A stretch of 33,923 nucleotides of DNA from JBFHRE01 sp041591895 (lineage in GTDB: Bacteria > Actinomycetota > Acidimicrobiia > Spongiisociales > ZC4RG35). Shown here piece after piece: positions 7,529 to 15,538 of this stretch. The notes under the pieces are model-generated. The model worked only from the letters and a program-made list of their open reading frames with translations. It ran no database searches and was not told the DNA's origin. The stretch spans positions 1 through 33,923 of the forward strand of contig JBFHRE010000011.1 in assembly GCA_041591895.1 (NCBI GenBank). Direction: 5' to 3'. Position numbers and translations under genes: made by a program. Each line of letters opens with the position of its first letter. Within the stretch, counting starts at the first letter, position 1.

Positions 7529-8712
7529 CCGCCGGTCCTGCGGGACGGACCCGGGGCGAAGGCGACCACCAATCTGCCGCCGGCCAGCCGGGCGGAGGAG
7601 ATCGTACGGCGTTGCAGCGTGTCGGGCAGCACGAACGAACGCCGGTAGGGCCCGACCTGGAGGTAGAGCTCATTGCCGTGACGGAAGACCTCGAGGTCGT
7701 CACGCTCCACGAATGGAACCTCCATGGCGAGTTCGAGGTGGTCGCCCACTTCGGAGACCTCGAACGGGCTGCGGGCATTGAACTCCATGACCGGATCGAG
7801 GTCTCCGTAGAGTTCGTCCGCCAGCATCTCGAGCCGATCGATGCCCACCATTTCGTCGTCGAACAGCCGCAGCCTGAGTCGCGGCACCTCCGAGAAGGCC
7901 TCGTCCACCGCTCCCAGATGGCGCTTCTGGATCGTGTGCCACCGTTCGAAATAGGGATCTTCCACCTCGTCGGGCAGAACCCGGTTCACGACTACTCCGT
8001 CGACGCCGTAGCCGAACAGACCGAGGTAGGTGTAGGTGCGGCGAGCTTCGTCGATCACCATCTTCTCGGGGTTCATGACGAGCCGGGCCGAGGTGATCGC
8101 GGGGTCGGCGAGCAACTCCTTCATCTGCTCGATCCCCTCGAACACGCCCAGTGCCGCCTTGAAGACGCTGTCATCGGGCACCGGGAGGTCGGTCATGCGT
8201 GTGAGCAGGGGGCGGGCCGCCTTCATGATCCGGCGCTCGGTGGGGAGGATGCGCTCGAAATACCAGGACAGCACCTCCGGGAGGCTGAGGAGCCGCAGAG
8301 TCTCGGCGGTTGGAGCACAGTCGACGACGATGGCATCGAAATCACCTGATCGAGCGCGGAGGTTCACGTCGAGCAACGCAAACAACTCGTCCATCCCGGG
8401 AAAGACCAGAAATTCTTCGGCCTCGATTCCCGACACTCCGCCCCAATCGAAGACGTCGATCAGCTGGTTGCGGATCGTGCCCCAGTGCTTCTCGAGTTGC
8501 TCCTGGGTGTCGATCTGCTGACCCCACAGGTTGGCCGCCAGTTCGGTGGGCTCGTCGCCCAACGGCATTCCGAGAGCGTCGGCCAGCGAGTGAGCCGGAT
8601 CGGTGGAGGAAACGAGGGTTCGGTGACCTCGTCGAGCGGCGCCGATGGCGGTGGCGGCAGCAACCGTGGTCTTGCCGACCCCGCCTTTTCCGGTGACGAG
8701 GACGATCCGCAC
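7525..8712 (-). CDS. ArsA/Get3-like ATPase with C-terminal HSP20-like domain
   Basis: Soluble P-loop ATPase of the arsenite-pump/tail-anchored-protein-targeting family, 395 aa. The deviant Walker A is TGKGGVGKTT (7-16) with signature Lys K9 and P-loop K14. Switch I is SSTDPAHSLAD (35-45), switch II is VDCAPTAETLRLL (130-142), and VVVNRVLP is the adenine-loop region. Residues about 325-390 (LELAMEVPFVERDDLEVFRH, then LYLQVGPYRRSFVLP) form the HSP20-like tail of ArsA-type proteins. No arsenic genes, transporter or CxxC zinc pair are nearby, so arsenite resistance is unlikely; a chaperone or targeting role is more plausible. The start is GTG at 8712, one base past the SRPBCC stop. Confidence 0.88.
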   Translation of the reverse strand: MRIVLVTGKGGVGKTTVAAATAIGAARRGHRTLVSSTDPAHSLADALGMPLGDEPTELAANLWGQQIDTQEQLEKHWGTIRNQLIDVFDWGGVSGIEAEEFLVFPGMDELFALLDVNLRARSGDFDAIVVDCAPTAETLRLLSLPEVLSWYFERILPTERRIMKAARPLLTRMTDLPVPDDSVFKAALGVFEGIEQMKELLADPAITSARLVMNPEKMVIDEARRTYTYLGLFGYGVDGVVVNRVLPDEVEDPYFERWHTIQKRHLGAVDEAFSEVPRLRLRLFDDEMVGIDRLEMLADELYGDLDPVMEFNARSPFEVSEVGDHLELAMEVPFVERDDLEVFRHGNELYLQVGPYRRSFVLPDTLQRRTISSARLAGGRLVVAFAPGPSRRTGG

Positions 8713-8713
8713 C

Positions 8714-9154
8714 TCAGTCGCCCGACTCCACCCGCTTCCGCAAGCCTCTCAACGCGGTGGTCACGATCTGCTTTTCGACCTGCCGCCTGAGAAAACCGGG
8801 AATGGTGAAAGCCGTCTCGGCACGAAGCGCGTATACGACCTCGGTGCGTCCGTCACCCAGGTCGTTGAACGTGTACGAACCGTCCATCTCCTTGATGTCG
8901 GGCCCGGGGATGGCCTTCCAGCTGATCGAGGCAGGCTCGTCGTAGGTGTATACGAGTTCGTAGGAGATCTCCTTGACCATCCCGTCTACGACAAACGCTG
9001 CCTTCTGTGCCTTGCCGTCGGGGGTGGTCTCCTGGACCTCCACGGACCTGACACCCGTGGCCCAATCGGGGTAGGTCGCCAGGTCGGCGGCAACGGAGAA
9101 CACCTCCGCCGGAGACGCGTCGATTTCGATGCTTTGTACGGTGCTGTCAGCCAT
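8714..9154 (-). CDS. SRPBCC (START/polyketide-cyclase-like) lipid-binding fold protein
   Basis: 146-aa helix-grip protein. Typical elements are the first strand TVQSIEIDASPAEVFSVAADLATYPDWA (about 5-32), YELVYTYDEPASISWKA in the sheet, GSYTFNDLGDGRTEVVY (about 92-108), and the long C-terminal helix RRQVEKQIVTTALRGLRKRVE. It probably binds a hydrophobic ligand; no catalytic residues stand out. It starts at the ATG at 9154 with GGATGAGG just upstream and is first in the operon with the ArsA-like ATPase. This pairing recurs in actinobacteria, suggesting the two proteins work together on a membrane or lipid substrate (inference). Confidence 0.85.
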   Translation of the reverse strand: MADSTVQSIEIDASPAEVFSVAADLATYPDWATGVRSVEVQETTPDGKAQKAAFVVDGMVKEISYELVYTYDEPASISWKAIPGPDIKEMDGSYTFNDLGDGRTEVVYALRAETAFTIPGFLRRQVEKQIVTTALRGLRKRVESGD

Positions 9155-9175
9155 GCCTCATCCGGGGTCGAACGC

Positions 9176-9223
9176 CTTCAGGCTAGCGCGAGCCTCATAC
9201 CAACCTTCAGGCGGACTTCAGGC
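9176..9223 (-). promoter_or_regulatory. promoter region of the SRPBCC-ArsA-ROK operon with three CTTCAGGC repeats
   Basis: Direct repeats CTTCAGGC (plus-strand reading) lie at 9176-9183, 9205-9212 and 9216-9223. A minus-strand -10-like TAGCCT occupies 9185-9180, overlapping the first copy, and the second copy covers the -35 position. This is consistent with an operator overlapping the promoter, but no regulator can be named. Confidence 0.35.
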
Positions 9224-9228
9224 CTGGG

Positions 9229-10020
9229 TCAAGCGGGGTCGGAAGGGGGATCGAGCTCCATGGGATGGAATTCCACAGGTCGCCGAGTGGCCCGGAAGTA
9301 ACCGACGTTCACGCACGCCGTCTTGCCTACCCGCCAGGTGGTGGCCTGGGGCTGATGGACATCACCGAAGAAGTGAAAGGCCGGCCCGTGCCGCCGCAGA
9401 TAATCGAGAATCGGCTGCGAAGCCCGCTCCTGTCGGCCGGTGACGACATCGGTGTGGAGGGGGGCGACAGCCGGCGGCAGATGGGAACAGAGCACATCGA
9501 CCGGACCCATTGCGTTCAGCTTGGTCGCCATGTCCTCGTCGCTCACCTCCCCTTCCGCCCCGAGCGGCGTCGTGGTCCCACCGCCGACGAATCCGAACGT
9601 CATCCCCTCGATCTCGACGACGTCCCCATCGACGAATCGGAAGCCATCCGGGAGGTGTTCCCTCAGCAACGAAGGCCGATCGACATTGCCGTACGTGACA
9701 AAGCCGGTCCCTCCCTCGAGAGCAGCCCTCGTGTCGAGGTACTGGTCGATCACCCGCTCCTCGTACGCGGCCCGGAACTCGTCGATCCGATCACCGACCA
9801 TCTCGCGGAACAGCTCTCGCATCCGCTGGTAGTCGCCGGCCCCGCGTGCCTCGGCAGCCTGACGAGCGAACTCCGGACCGAGCAGATCCGCGGTGATCCC
9901 CTCTCCGCTGCGATAGTCGGTCAGGTTCACGAGATCGCCCAGGATGAGCAGTGTCGATCCGCGCTGCGCCGCCGAGCGCAACGCATCGAACGCGCCGTGG
10001 ACGTCCGAAACGATCAGCAT
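9229..10020 (-). CDS. calcineurin-like metallophosphoesterase
   Basis: 263-aa phosphoesterase of the two-metal calcineurin fold. Metal and catalytic blocks are visible in order: SDVHGAF (5-11, D6 and H8), LILGDLVN (25-32, D29), TYGNVDRP, VDVLCSHLPP and HFFGDVHQPQ. In the last block the usual GHxH reads GDVH, so one histidine is an aspartate. From memory this variant is shared by relatives, but activity may differ. No signal peptide, so cytosolic. I prefer the ATG at 10020, five residues before the first metal Asp; a TTG at 10035 is the alternative. It follows ilvD and a small membrane protein on the same strand. Confidence 0.8.
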   Translation of the reverse strand: MLIVSDVHGAFDALRSAAQRGSTLLILGDLVNLTDYRSGEGITADLLGPEFARQAAEARGAGDYQRMRELFREMVGDRIDEFRAAYEERVIDQYLDTRAALEGGTGFVTYGNVDRPSLLREHLPDGFRFVDGDVVEIEGMTFGFVGGGTTTPLGAEGEVSDEDMATKLNAMGPVDVLCSHLPPAVAPLHTDVVTGRQERASQPILDYLRRHGPAFHFFGDVHQPQATTWRVGKTACVNVGYFRATRRPVEFHPMELDPPSDPA

Positions 10021-10047
10021 CCGGCGGCCTGCCAACCGATCCGTCCG

Positions 10048-10362
10048 TCAGTCATTCCGGGTGGCTGCGGCCGGTTCACTCGCGCCCCATTCCTTGCCGG
10101 CCCACCAGATCGAGGCGGCGGCTCCGATGAGCGCCAGAACGAGCGCCGTCGGCCATGGGATGTCCCTGGGTGAGAACTCTGCCGACATCCCGGCCATACC
10201 GAATCCAACCAATCCGGCAACCAGTCGCCGGCCCGATAGGCCGTATCGGCGCTCCGGGTCGAGGCCGGGCTTGGACTCGTTCTCGGAATGTGCGTGGAAA
10301 TAGATCCAGGCGATCAAGGCGATGACCCCGAGGATCAGAACGACCGCATAGATCTTGACCAT
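10048..10362 (-). CDS. small membrane protein, 104 aa, unknown function
   Basis: Not recognised. The product starts MVKIYAVVLILGVIALIAWI, a clear transmembrane helix (about 3-22). A loop with SENESKPGLDPERRYGLSGRR follows, then two weaker hydrophobic segments (about 47-60 and 70-88). The ATG at 10362 shares a base with the ilvD stop (TGATG), so translation is coupled to ilvD, and this start replaces the much longer open frame, whose N-terminal part lies inside ilvD. Coupling to ilvD says nothing certain about its role. Confidence 0.7.
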   Translation of the reverse strand: MVKIYAVVLILGVIALIAWIYFHAHSENESKPGLDPERRYGLSGRRLVAGLVGFGMAGMSAEFSPRDIPWPTALVLALIGAAASIWWAGKEWGASEPAAATRND

Positions 10363-12080
10363 CAGCGGTTGGTGATGGCACCCTGGTCGGCCGGGCCGAC
10401 CAGTCGGGCGTATTTGGCGAGCACACCACTCGTGTACCGGGGAGGAAAGGGCTTGCGGTGACCCAGACGCTCTGCCAGTACCGCCGGTTCGACGAGTACG
10501 TCGAGCGACCTCGCCCCGACATCGACCCGAATCCGGTCCCCTTCTTCGACCGCCGCGATCGGGCCGCCGTCCTCCGACTCCGGTGACACGTGCCCGATAC
10601 ACAACCCGGTCGTCCCACCGGAGAAACGACCGTCTGTGATCAACAGGACGTCCTTGCCGAGACCGACCCCCTTGATGGCCGCAGTGATCTGGAGCATCTC
10701 GCGCATGCCCGGGCCTCCCTTCGGCCCTTCGGTGCGGATCAGGACCACGTCGCCAGGCTTGATCTGATGGGCAAACAGCGCCTCCAGCGCGCCCTGCTCT
10801 CCATCGAACACCCGCGCCGGGCCCTCGAACACGTCGAGTTCGATTCCGGCGAGCTTGACCACCGCCCCATCCGGAGCGAGCGAGCCCCGGAGGATGGCGA
10901 TTCCGCCCTCACGCGCCAAAGGCGCGTCCAGTGGCCGGATCACATCCTGGCCCGGGGTTAACGAGAGCCCCTCGAGGTTCTCGGCCATCGTCTTTCCGGT
11001 GACAGTCATCACATCGCCGTCGATGAGACCGGCATCGAGCAGGACCTTCAGCACCGGCGGGACTCCCCCGGCACGGTCGAGATCGACCATGTGGTACCGA
11101 CCGAAGGGCTTCAGGTCGCCGATGTGAGGGGTGCGGCGGCTGATGCGGTCGAAGTCGTCGAGGTCGAGTTGGACGCCGGCCTCGTTGGCGATGGCCATCA
11201 GATGCAACACGGCGTTGGTGGAGCCTCCGAGAGCCATGACCGTTGTGATGGCATTCTCGAAGGCCGGCCGGGTCATGATCTGACGAGGTCTGATGTTTGC
11301 CACGAGCAAGCGCATCACGGCCTCTCCCGCCGAGACCGCAAAATCCGACAACCGGGGATCGATGGCCGGCACGGTCGCCGAACCGGGCAGCGACATGCCG
11401 ATGGCCTCACCCACCGCGGCCATCGTGTTGGCGGTGAACATGCCGGCGCAGGATCCGGCCCCCGGACAGGCGCTCTTCTCGATCTCGAGCAGGTCGGCGT
11501 CTGTGATCTTTCCCTCCGAGTGGGCTCCGATCCCCTCGAAGACGTCGACGATCGAGATGTCGCGCCCGCGGTAGCTCCCCGGGAGGCTCGAACCTCCGTA
11601 CAGAAACACCGTCGGCAGGTTCGTTCGGGCGGCGGCCATGAGCATCCCGGGAAGGGACTTGTCGCACCCGGCGACGGTCACCATGCCGTCGAAGCGCTCG
11701 GCATGCATCACCAGCTCGACCGAGTCGCAGATGACCTCACGCGATACCAGCGACGCTCGCATCCCCTCGTGCCCCATGGAGATGCCATCCGACACCGCAA
11801 TCGTCGAGAACACGAGACCGACGCCGCCGGCCGCCTTGACCCCGACCTTGGCGGCTTCGCTGAGCGCGGGCCCGGTCACGTTGCAGGGAGTGACCTCGTT
11901 GCCTGCCGAGACCAGGCCGATCTGCGGCTTGGAGAAGTCGTCGTCGGTGAGGCCGACGGCCCGGAGCATCGCTCGCGCGGCTGCCTTGGCCGGGCCCTCG
12001 CTGACTTCCTGGGAGTTGATCTTGACCGACACCGACGCCGGGTTTCCGGTCGGGTCTCCGGCTTGCTCTTGGGAACTCAT
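10362..12080 (-). CDS. ilvD: dihydroxy-acid dehydratase
   Basis: Dehydrates 2,3-dihydroxy-isovalerate and 2,3-dihydroxy-3-methylvalerate to the 2-keto acids in valine and isoleucine synthesis. The 572-aa length fits. Cluster-binding cysteines are C66 (EVTPCN), C139 (VAGCDKS, with K141 as the presumed carbamylated metal ligand) and C211 (GAGSCAGMFTANTM). This three-cysteine set is typical of [2Fe-2S] members. The C-terminal signature ITDGRFSGGTTGLCIGHVSPE is present. The ATG at 12080 is preceded by TAACCT and six bases with no Shine-Dalgarno, hence probably leaderless. It supplies the step between ilvC and leuA, both encoded about 8-10 kb away on the opposite strand. Confidence 0.96.
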   Translation of the reverse strand: MSSQEQAGDPTGNPASVSVKINSQEVSEGPAKAAARAMLRAVGLTDDDFSKPQIGLVSAGNEVTPCNVTGPALSEAAKVGVKAAGGVGLVFSTIAVSDGISMGHEGMRASLVSREVICDSVELVMHAERFDGMVTVAGCDKSLPGMLMAAARTNLPTVFLYGGSSLPGSYRGRDISIVDVFEGIGAHSEGKITDADLLEIEKSACPGAGSCAGMFTANTMAAVGEAIGMSLPGSATVPAIDPRLSDFAVSAGEAVMRLLVANIRPRQIMTRPAFENAITTVMALGGSTNAVLHLMAIANEAGVQLDLDDFDRISRRTPHIGDLKPFGRYHMVDLDRAGGVPPVLKVLLDAGLIDGDVMTVTGKTMAENLEGLSLTPGQDVIRPLDAPLAREGGIAILRGSLAPDGAVVKLAGIELDVFEGPARVFDGEQGALEALFAHQIKPGDVVLIRTEGPKGGPGMREMLQITAAIKGVGLGKDVLLITDGRFSGGTTGLCIGHVSPESEDGGPIAAVEEGDRIRVDVGARSLDVLVEPAVLAERLGHRKPFPPRYTSGVLAKYARLVGPADQGAITNR

Positions 12081-12086
12081 GCCGTC

Positions 12087-12092
12087 AGGTTA
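12087..12092 (-). promoter_or_regulatory. -10 box for leaderless ilvD transcript
   Basis: TAACCT on the minus strand, then GACGGC, then ATG; predicted +1 is the A of the start codon. The perfect TTGACA further upstream (12127-12122) is 29 nt from this box, too far to be its -35. Confidence 0.5.
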
Positions 12093-12158
12093 CCGAGGAC
12101 AGCCGGACGGATTGCGTAGGCTGTCAAACCCCAGCACAGCCGGTCGCGATTTGCTGGT

Positions 12159-12190
12159 TAGGCTTTCTTTGCGCAAATTTTCTGAAAGGC
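12159..12190 (+). promoter_or_regulatory. glgP promoter region with nested palindrome
   Basis: TAGGCT (12159-12164) could be the -10 of glgP, placing +1 near 12171 with a 30-nt leader. The palindrome TTTGCGCAAA (12168-12177) lies on the predicted start site, flanked by GGCTTTC and GAAAGGCC arms that also pair with one bulge. This could be an operator or a 5' hairpin; GAAAGG (12184-12189) is the likely ribosome site. Confidence 0.35.
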
Positions 12191-12200
12191 CGATTCCCCT

Positions 12201-14327
12201 GTGACCTCCGTTCCCACCCACTCGCCCAACGAGCTGGCCATCCCTCGCAGCCTCCACCGACTGATGGATCTCGCCTACAACGTGTGGTGGGTCTGGAATC
12301 CAGAAGGTCGGAGCCTCTGGTCGACCCTCGACCCGGTCGGGTGGGAGCAGTATCACAACCCGATCGATCTCCTCGCGTCGATCGACCGGGGGCGTTGGTT
12401 CCAGATCGAGCAGGTCGAGGCGGTTCATGACCGGTACCAACGGGCAGTCAAGGCGTTCGATCGATATCTGGCGTCCGAGGGGACGTGGTTCGAGCGGAGC
12501 GGCCAATCAATGGCCGGCCCGGTCGCCTACCTGTGCACCGAGTTCGGAGTCCACGAGTCCCTGCCGTTCTACTCCGGTGGCCTCGGGATTCTGGCCGGCG
12601 ACCACCTCAAGGCCGCTTCCGATCTCGGGATCCCGCTGGTCGCAGTCGGTCTCCTGTACCGCCGTGGCTACTTCCGACAGGAGATGGACTCCGACGGCGA
12701 CCAACAGCACTTCTACCCGACCCTCGACCTGACCCGGCTCCCGGTGCTGCCGGTCGCGTCACCGACCGGTGGACAGCTCAAGGTCCCAATCGAATTCCCG
12801 GAGAGGGAGGTGTGGGCGGCCGTCTGGACCGCGCACGTCGGACGGGTCGAGATGCTGTTGCTGGACACCGACATCCCCGACAACGACCCCGCCGACCGCC
12901 CGATCACCCACCAGCTGTATGTGGCAGGCCGGGAGATGCGTTTCAGCCAGGAGCTCGTACTGGGAGTCGGCGCCGTCAGGGCGCTCGAAGCACTCGACAT
13001 CCAACCGGCGGTGTGGCACGTCAACGAAGGACACGCCGCCCTGAGCCTGCTGGAACGGGCCGCCCGGAGCATTGCCGCCGGGGAGTCGCTCGAGTCGGCG
13101 ACCAAACTGCTGCGTTCCCAGACCCTCTTCACCCTCCACACACCCGTGCCGGCCGGGAACGAGGTCTTCGACGTCGCCATCGCCCACAAGCACCTGTCGC
13201 CATGGGCCGAGCGAATGGGGATGACTTTGGACGACCTTCTCGCTCTGGCCGTCGCCCGACCCGGCGAGGAGTCCCGATTCGACCTCGGTGCTCTGGCAAT
13301 CCGGTTCGCATCGGTGGTAAACGGGGTGTCGAAGCGTCACGGAGAGGTCGTCGCCGCCGACTGGTCGCACCTCATCGGCGGCAACGGAACCAGCGTGACA
13401 AACGGGGTCCACACGCCCACCTGGATCGGCCGGGACGGCGGGAAGATGCTCAAGAATGCCTTCGGCGCCGACTGGCCGATCAAGCTCTTGGAGGACCCGG
13501 AACTCATCGAGCAGATCGACCTCATTCCCGATGAGGTCATCTGGAACGCCCACCAGAGTCGCAAGGAGATCCTGGCCCGCTTCGCTCGGGGCCGCATCCG
13601 CCGTCAGCAGGCCCGCTGGGGCGCCTCTCCCGATGGCCTGCGGGCAATCGAGGATCTGTTCCCGACCGACCGTCTCACACTCGGATTCGCCCGGCGGTTT
13701 GCGACCTACAAGCGCGCCACGCTCATGTTCTCCGACCCGGGCAGGTTCCAGGCGATCCTCACCAACCCCGATCGACCGATCCAGATCGTGTTCGCGGGGA
13801 AGGCACATCCAGCCGATCGGCAAGGTCAGGAGTTCCTCCGCCAGATCTCCGAGATCTCGCGCAGCGGCGAGTTCTCCGGCCATGTCTACGTGCTGGAGGA
13901 CTACGACGCCCGGATGGCCCGATTCATGGTGCAGGGAGTGGACGTCTGGGTGAACAACCCCCGGCCGCCGATGGAGGCCAGCGGAACATCGGGGATGAAG
14001 GCTGCGATCAACGGCGGTCTCAACCTGTCCGTGCTCGACGGCTGGTGGATCGAAGGTTTCAACGAGCGAAACGGATGGGCGTTCGGCTCTCCGGAGGCCA
14101 ACGGCGACTGGGGTGCGGCCGACCACACCGACTCGAACGATTTCTACGAGTTGCTGGCGGACCAGGTTGCTCCGTTGTATTACGACCGCGATGCGGGTGG
14201 GCTCCCCACCGGATGGATCTCGTGGATGCGCCAAGCGATCAAAGCGTCGCTCGTCGAATTCTCGACCCACCGCATGGTCGCCGACTACTCGCGGATCGCC
14301 TACTTCCCCCTCGGCTCCGCCGATTAG
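12201..14327 (+). CDS. glgP: glycogen/alpha-glucan phosphorylase (short, archaeal/actinobacterial type)
   Basis: Releases glucose 1-phosphate from glycogen or maltodextrin, using PLP as the acid-base cofactor. At 708 aa it is the shorter form that begins with a DUF3417 module (LMDLAYNVWWVWNPEGRSLW, about 21-40). The motifs TEFGVHESLPFYSGGLGILAGD (about 113-134) and WHVNEGHAA are characteristic. The PLP lysine is K600 in EASGTSGMKAAINGGLN. The start is GTG at 12201 behind GAAAGG. Its stop overlaps that of the convergent queG-like gene, so there is no room for a conventional terminator. Confidence 0.93.
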   Translation: MTSVPTHSPNELAIPRSLHRLMDLAYNVWWVWNPEGRSLWSTLDPVGWEQYHNPIDLLASIDRGRWFQIEQVEAVHDRYQRAVKAFDRYLASEGTWFERSGQSMAGPVAYLCTEFGVHESLPFYSGGLGILAGDHLKAASDLGIPLVAVGLLYRRGYFRQEMDSDGDQQHFYPTLDLTRLPVLPVASPTGGQLKVPIEFPEREVWAAVWTAHVGRVEMLLLDTDIPDNDPADRPITHQLYVAGREMRFSQELVLGVGAVRALEALDIQPAVWHVNEGHAALSLLERAARSIAAGESLESATKLLRSQTLFTLHTPVPAGNEVFDVAIAHKHLSPWAERMGMTLDDLLALAVARPGEESRFDLGALAIRFASVVNGVSKRHGEVVAADWSHLIGGNGTSVTNGVHTPTWIGRDGGKMLKNAFGADWPIKLLEDPELIEQIDLIPDEVIWNAHQSRKEILARFARGRIRRQQARWGASPDGLRAIEDLFPTDRLTLGFARRFATYKRATLMFSDPGRFQAILTNPDRPIQIVFAGKAHPADRQGQEFLRQISEISRSGEFSGHVYVLEDYDARMARFMVQGVDVWVNNPRPPMEASGTSGMKAAINGGLNLSVLDGWWIEGFNERNGWAFGSPEANGDWGAADHTDSNDFYELLADQVAPLYYDRDAGGLPTGWISWMRQAIKASLVEFSTHRMVADYSRIAYFPLGSAD

Positions 14328-15466
14328 GACCTGGGGGCCGCGCCCCGGAGTTCGGACACCACTCGCGGATCCGCCTCACCAGCGGCCAGATCGCGGATGA
14401 GTGCTCCCGCCCAAGGCGGTGAAAGACGTCGGAGAGCCCACACCGCGTGAGCGCGCAGAACCGGGTCGGGGTGGCGGAGGTATCCGACCACCAGCGGCAG
14501 TACTGACGGATCGTTCGAGTTTCCCGCCACCACCAGCGCGTTGCGGCGCAGCATTGCGACCGACGATCGCGCCAGGTAGAAGTGACCGAATCTGGCTTCG
14601 AGGTCCTCATCCTCAGCCTCGAGAAGCCACCTGATCGCATGCGATCCCCGGTCGCGTTCGCTACCGGCCTTGCCGGCCGCGGTGAGAAGCCTCCCACCAG
14701 GCGGACAGACATCGAGACAGTCGTCACACCCGTACAGACGGTCTCCCACGGCGATCCGGAGCCCGATCGGGATCACCCCCGGCGTCTGGAGGGCCGCTGC
14801 CAGACACAGCCGGGCGTCGAGGATTCCCGGTGCGACCAGCGCACCGGTCGGGCACGCCGGCAGGCACGCCTCACACGTACCGCAATCACGCTCCATGGGA
14901 GGCGTCGTCTCGAGCGGCGCGTCGGTCACCACCGACCCGAACAGCATCCACGGACCCTGGCCCGGGGCGAGAACCATCGTGTTCTTGCCCCACCAACCGA
15001 GACCGGCTCGGACGGCCACGGCCCGATCGACCAGGCGAGGATCATCGACCATGACCTCTGCCCGGTAACCGGCCGCCTTCAAATGCGCCGCCGCCGCTTC
15101 GAGTGCGGCGCGAATTGGCGCATACGCATCGTCCACTGCGAATCGCGCCACTCTGGCGGTTCCGCCGGCGTGTTCTGTGAGGTCCCCTCCCGGCCCGCTG
15201 CGTGCTCCCCCGGCGTCGGGCAGATATGCCCGACCCAAGACCACGAACCGCTCAGCCCACGGAAAGTGGGTCCTGATGTCCGTGGAGCGGACGGGATCGG
15301 TGAACGTGAAGCCGAGACCGGCCGACAGCCCTTCTCGCTTCCGATGTTCCAAACTCGATCTGACGTCGGGAAACGGTGCGACGTCGGCGATCCCGATCCG
15401 ATCGATGCCCGACCGGGCCAACACCTGAGCGATGCTGCGAAGCCCGATCTGAAGCGGCATTTTCAT
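14324..15466 (-). CDS. queG: QueG-like epoxyqueuosine reductase (double 4Fe-4S, HEAT-repeat tail)
   Basis: Corrinoid iron-sulfur enzyme that reduces epoxyqueuosine to queuosine in tRNA wobble position 34. The N-terminal DUF1730-like part is followed by AVRAGLGWWGKNTMVL. Cluster motifs are CGTCEACLPACPTGA and YGCDDCLDVCPPG, then a C-terminal alpha-helical HEAT-like part (RRNALVVAGNSNDPSVLPLV). The sequence is rather divergent (for example CPPG instead of CPWN), and tgt, queA and other queuosine genes are not seen, so a related reductase function is possible. I place the start at the ATG at 15466, which gives 380 aa; the frame stays open to GTGs at 15511 and 15526, across two tandem 15-bp repeats. 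Last in the NYN-Cys4-queG unit. Confidence 0.8.
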   Translation of the reverse strand: MKMPLQIGLRSIAQVLARSGIDRIGIADVAPFPDVRSSLEHRKREGLSAGLGFTFTDPVRSTDIRTHFPWAERFVVLGRAYLPDAGGARSGPGGDLTEHAGGTARVARFAVDDAYAPIRAALEAAAAHLKAAGYRAEVMVDDPRLVDRAVAVRAGLGWWGKNTMVLAPGQGPWMLFGSVVTDAPLETTPPMERDCGTCEACLPACPTGALVAPGILDARLCLAAALQTPGVIPIGLRIAVGDRLYGCDDCLDVCPPGGRLLTAAGKAGSERDRGSHAIRWLLEAEDEDLEARFGHFYLARSSVAMLRRNALVVAGNSNDPSVLPLVVGYLRHPDPVLRAHAVWALRRLSPPWAGALIRDLAAGEADPRVVSELRGAAPRS

Positions 15467-15470
15467 GACC

Positions 15471-15534
15471 GGCTCGATCTGGGCCGGCTCGATCTGGGCC
15501 GGCCCAGCCACGGGCGGATCAGCCACGGGCGGAT
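15471..15534. repeat. two adjacent 15-bp tandem duplications upstream of queG
   Basis: GGCTCGATCTGGGCC occurs twice head to tail (15471-15485, 15486-15500), and five bases on CAGCCACGGGCGGAT occurs twice (15505-15519, 15520-15534). All copies are exact. Each unit is 15 bp, so the minus-strand reading frame into queG is preserved; if translated it would give AQIEPAQIEP and a duplicated VADPP. Confidence 0.9.
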
Positions 15535-15538
15535 CGGA

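Noticed and set aside
6934..8349. 471-codon plus-strand frame across ROK, the 58-aa gene and ArsA
   Set aside because: It spans the junctions of three overlapping minus-strand genes, and its translation is low-complexity Arg/Pro/Ser.
7525..8712. Arsenic-resistance locus based on the ArsA-like gene
   Set aside because: No arsB, arsR, arsC or arsD nearby, an HSP20-like tail is present, and the neighbours match the housekeeping SRPBCC-ArsA-ROK cluster.
12122..12127. Perfect TTGACA on the minus strand upstream of ilvD as its -35
   Set aside because: It is 29 nt from the TAACCT box that fits the leaderless pattern, and no acceptable -10 lies 16-18 nt downstream of it.
12759..14270. Long open frame (about 500 codons) on the minus strand antisense to glgP
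   Set aside because: GC-rich third positions make antisense frames of good genes stay open. The product is Arg/Gly/Asp-rich without any family motif, while the plus strand encodes an intact phosphorylase.
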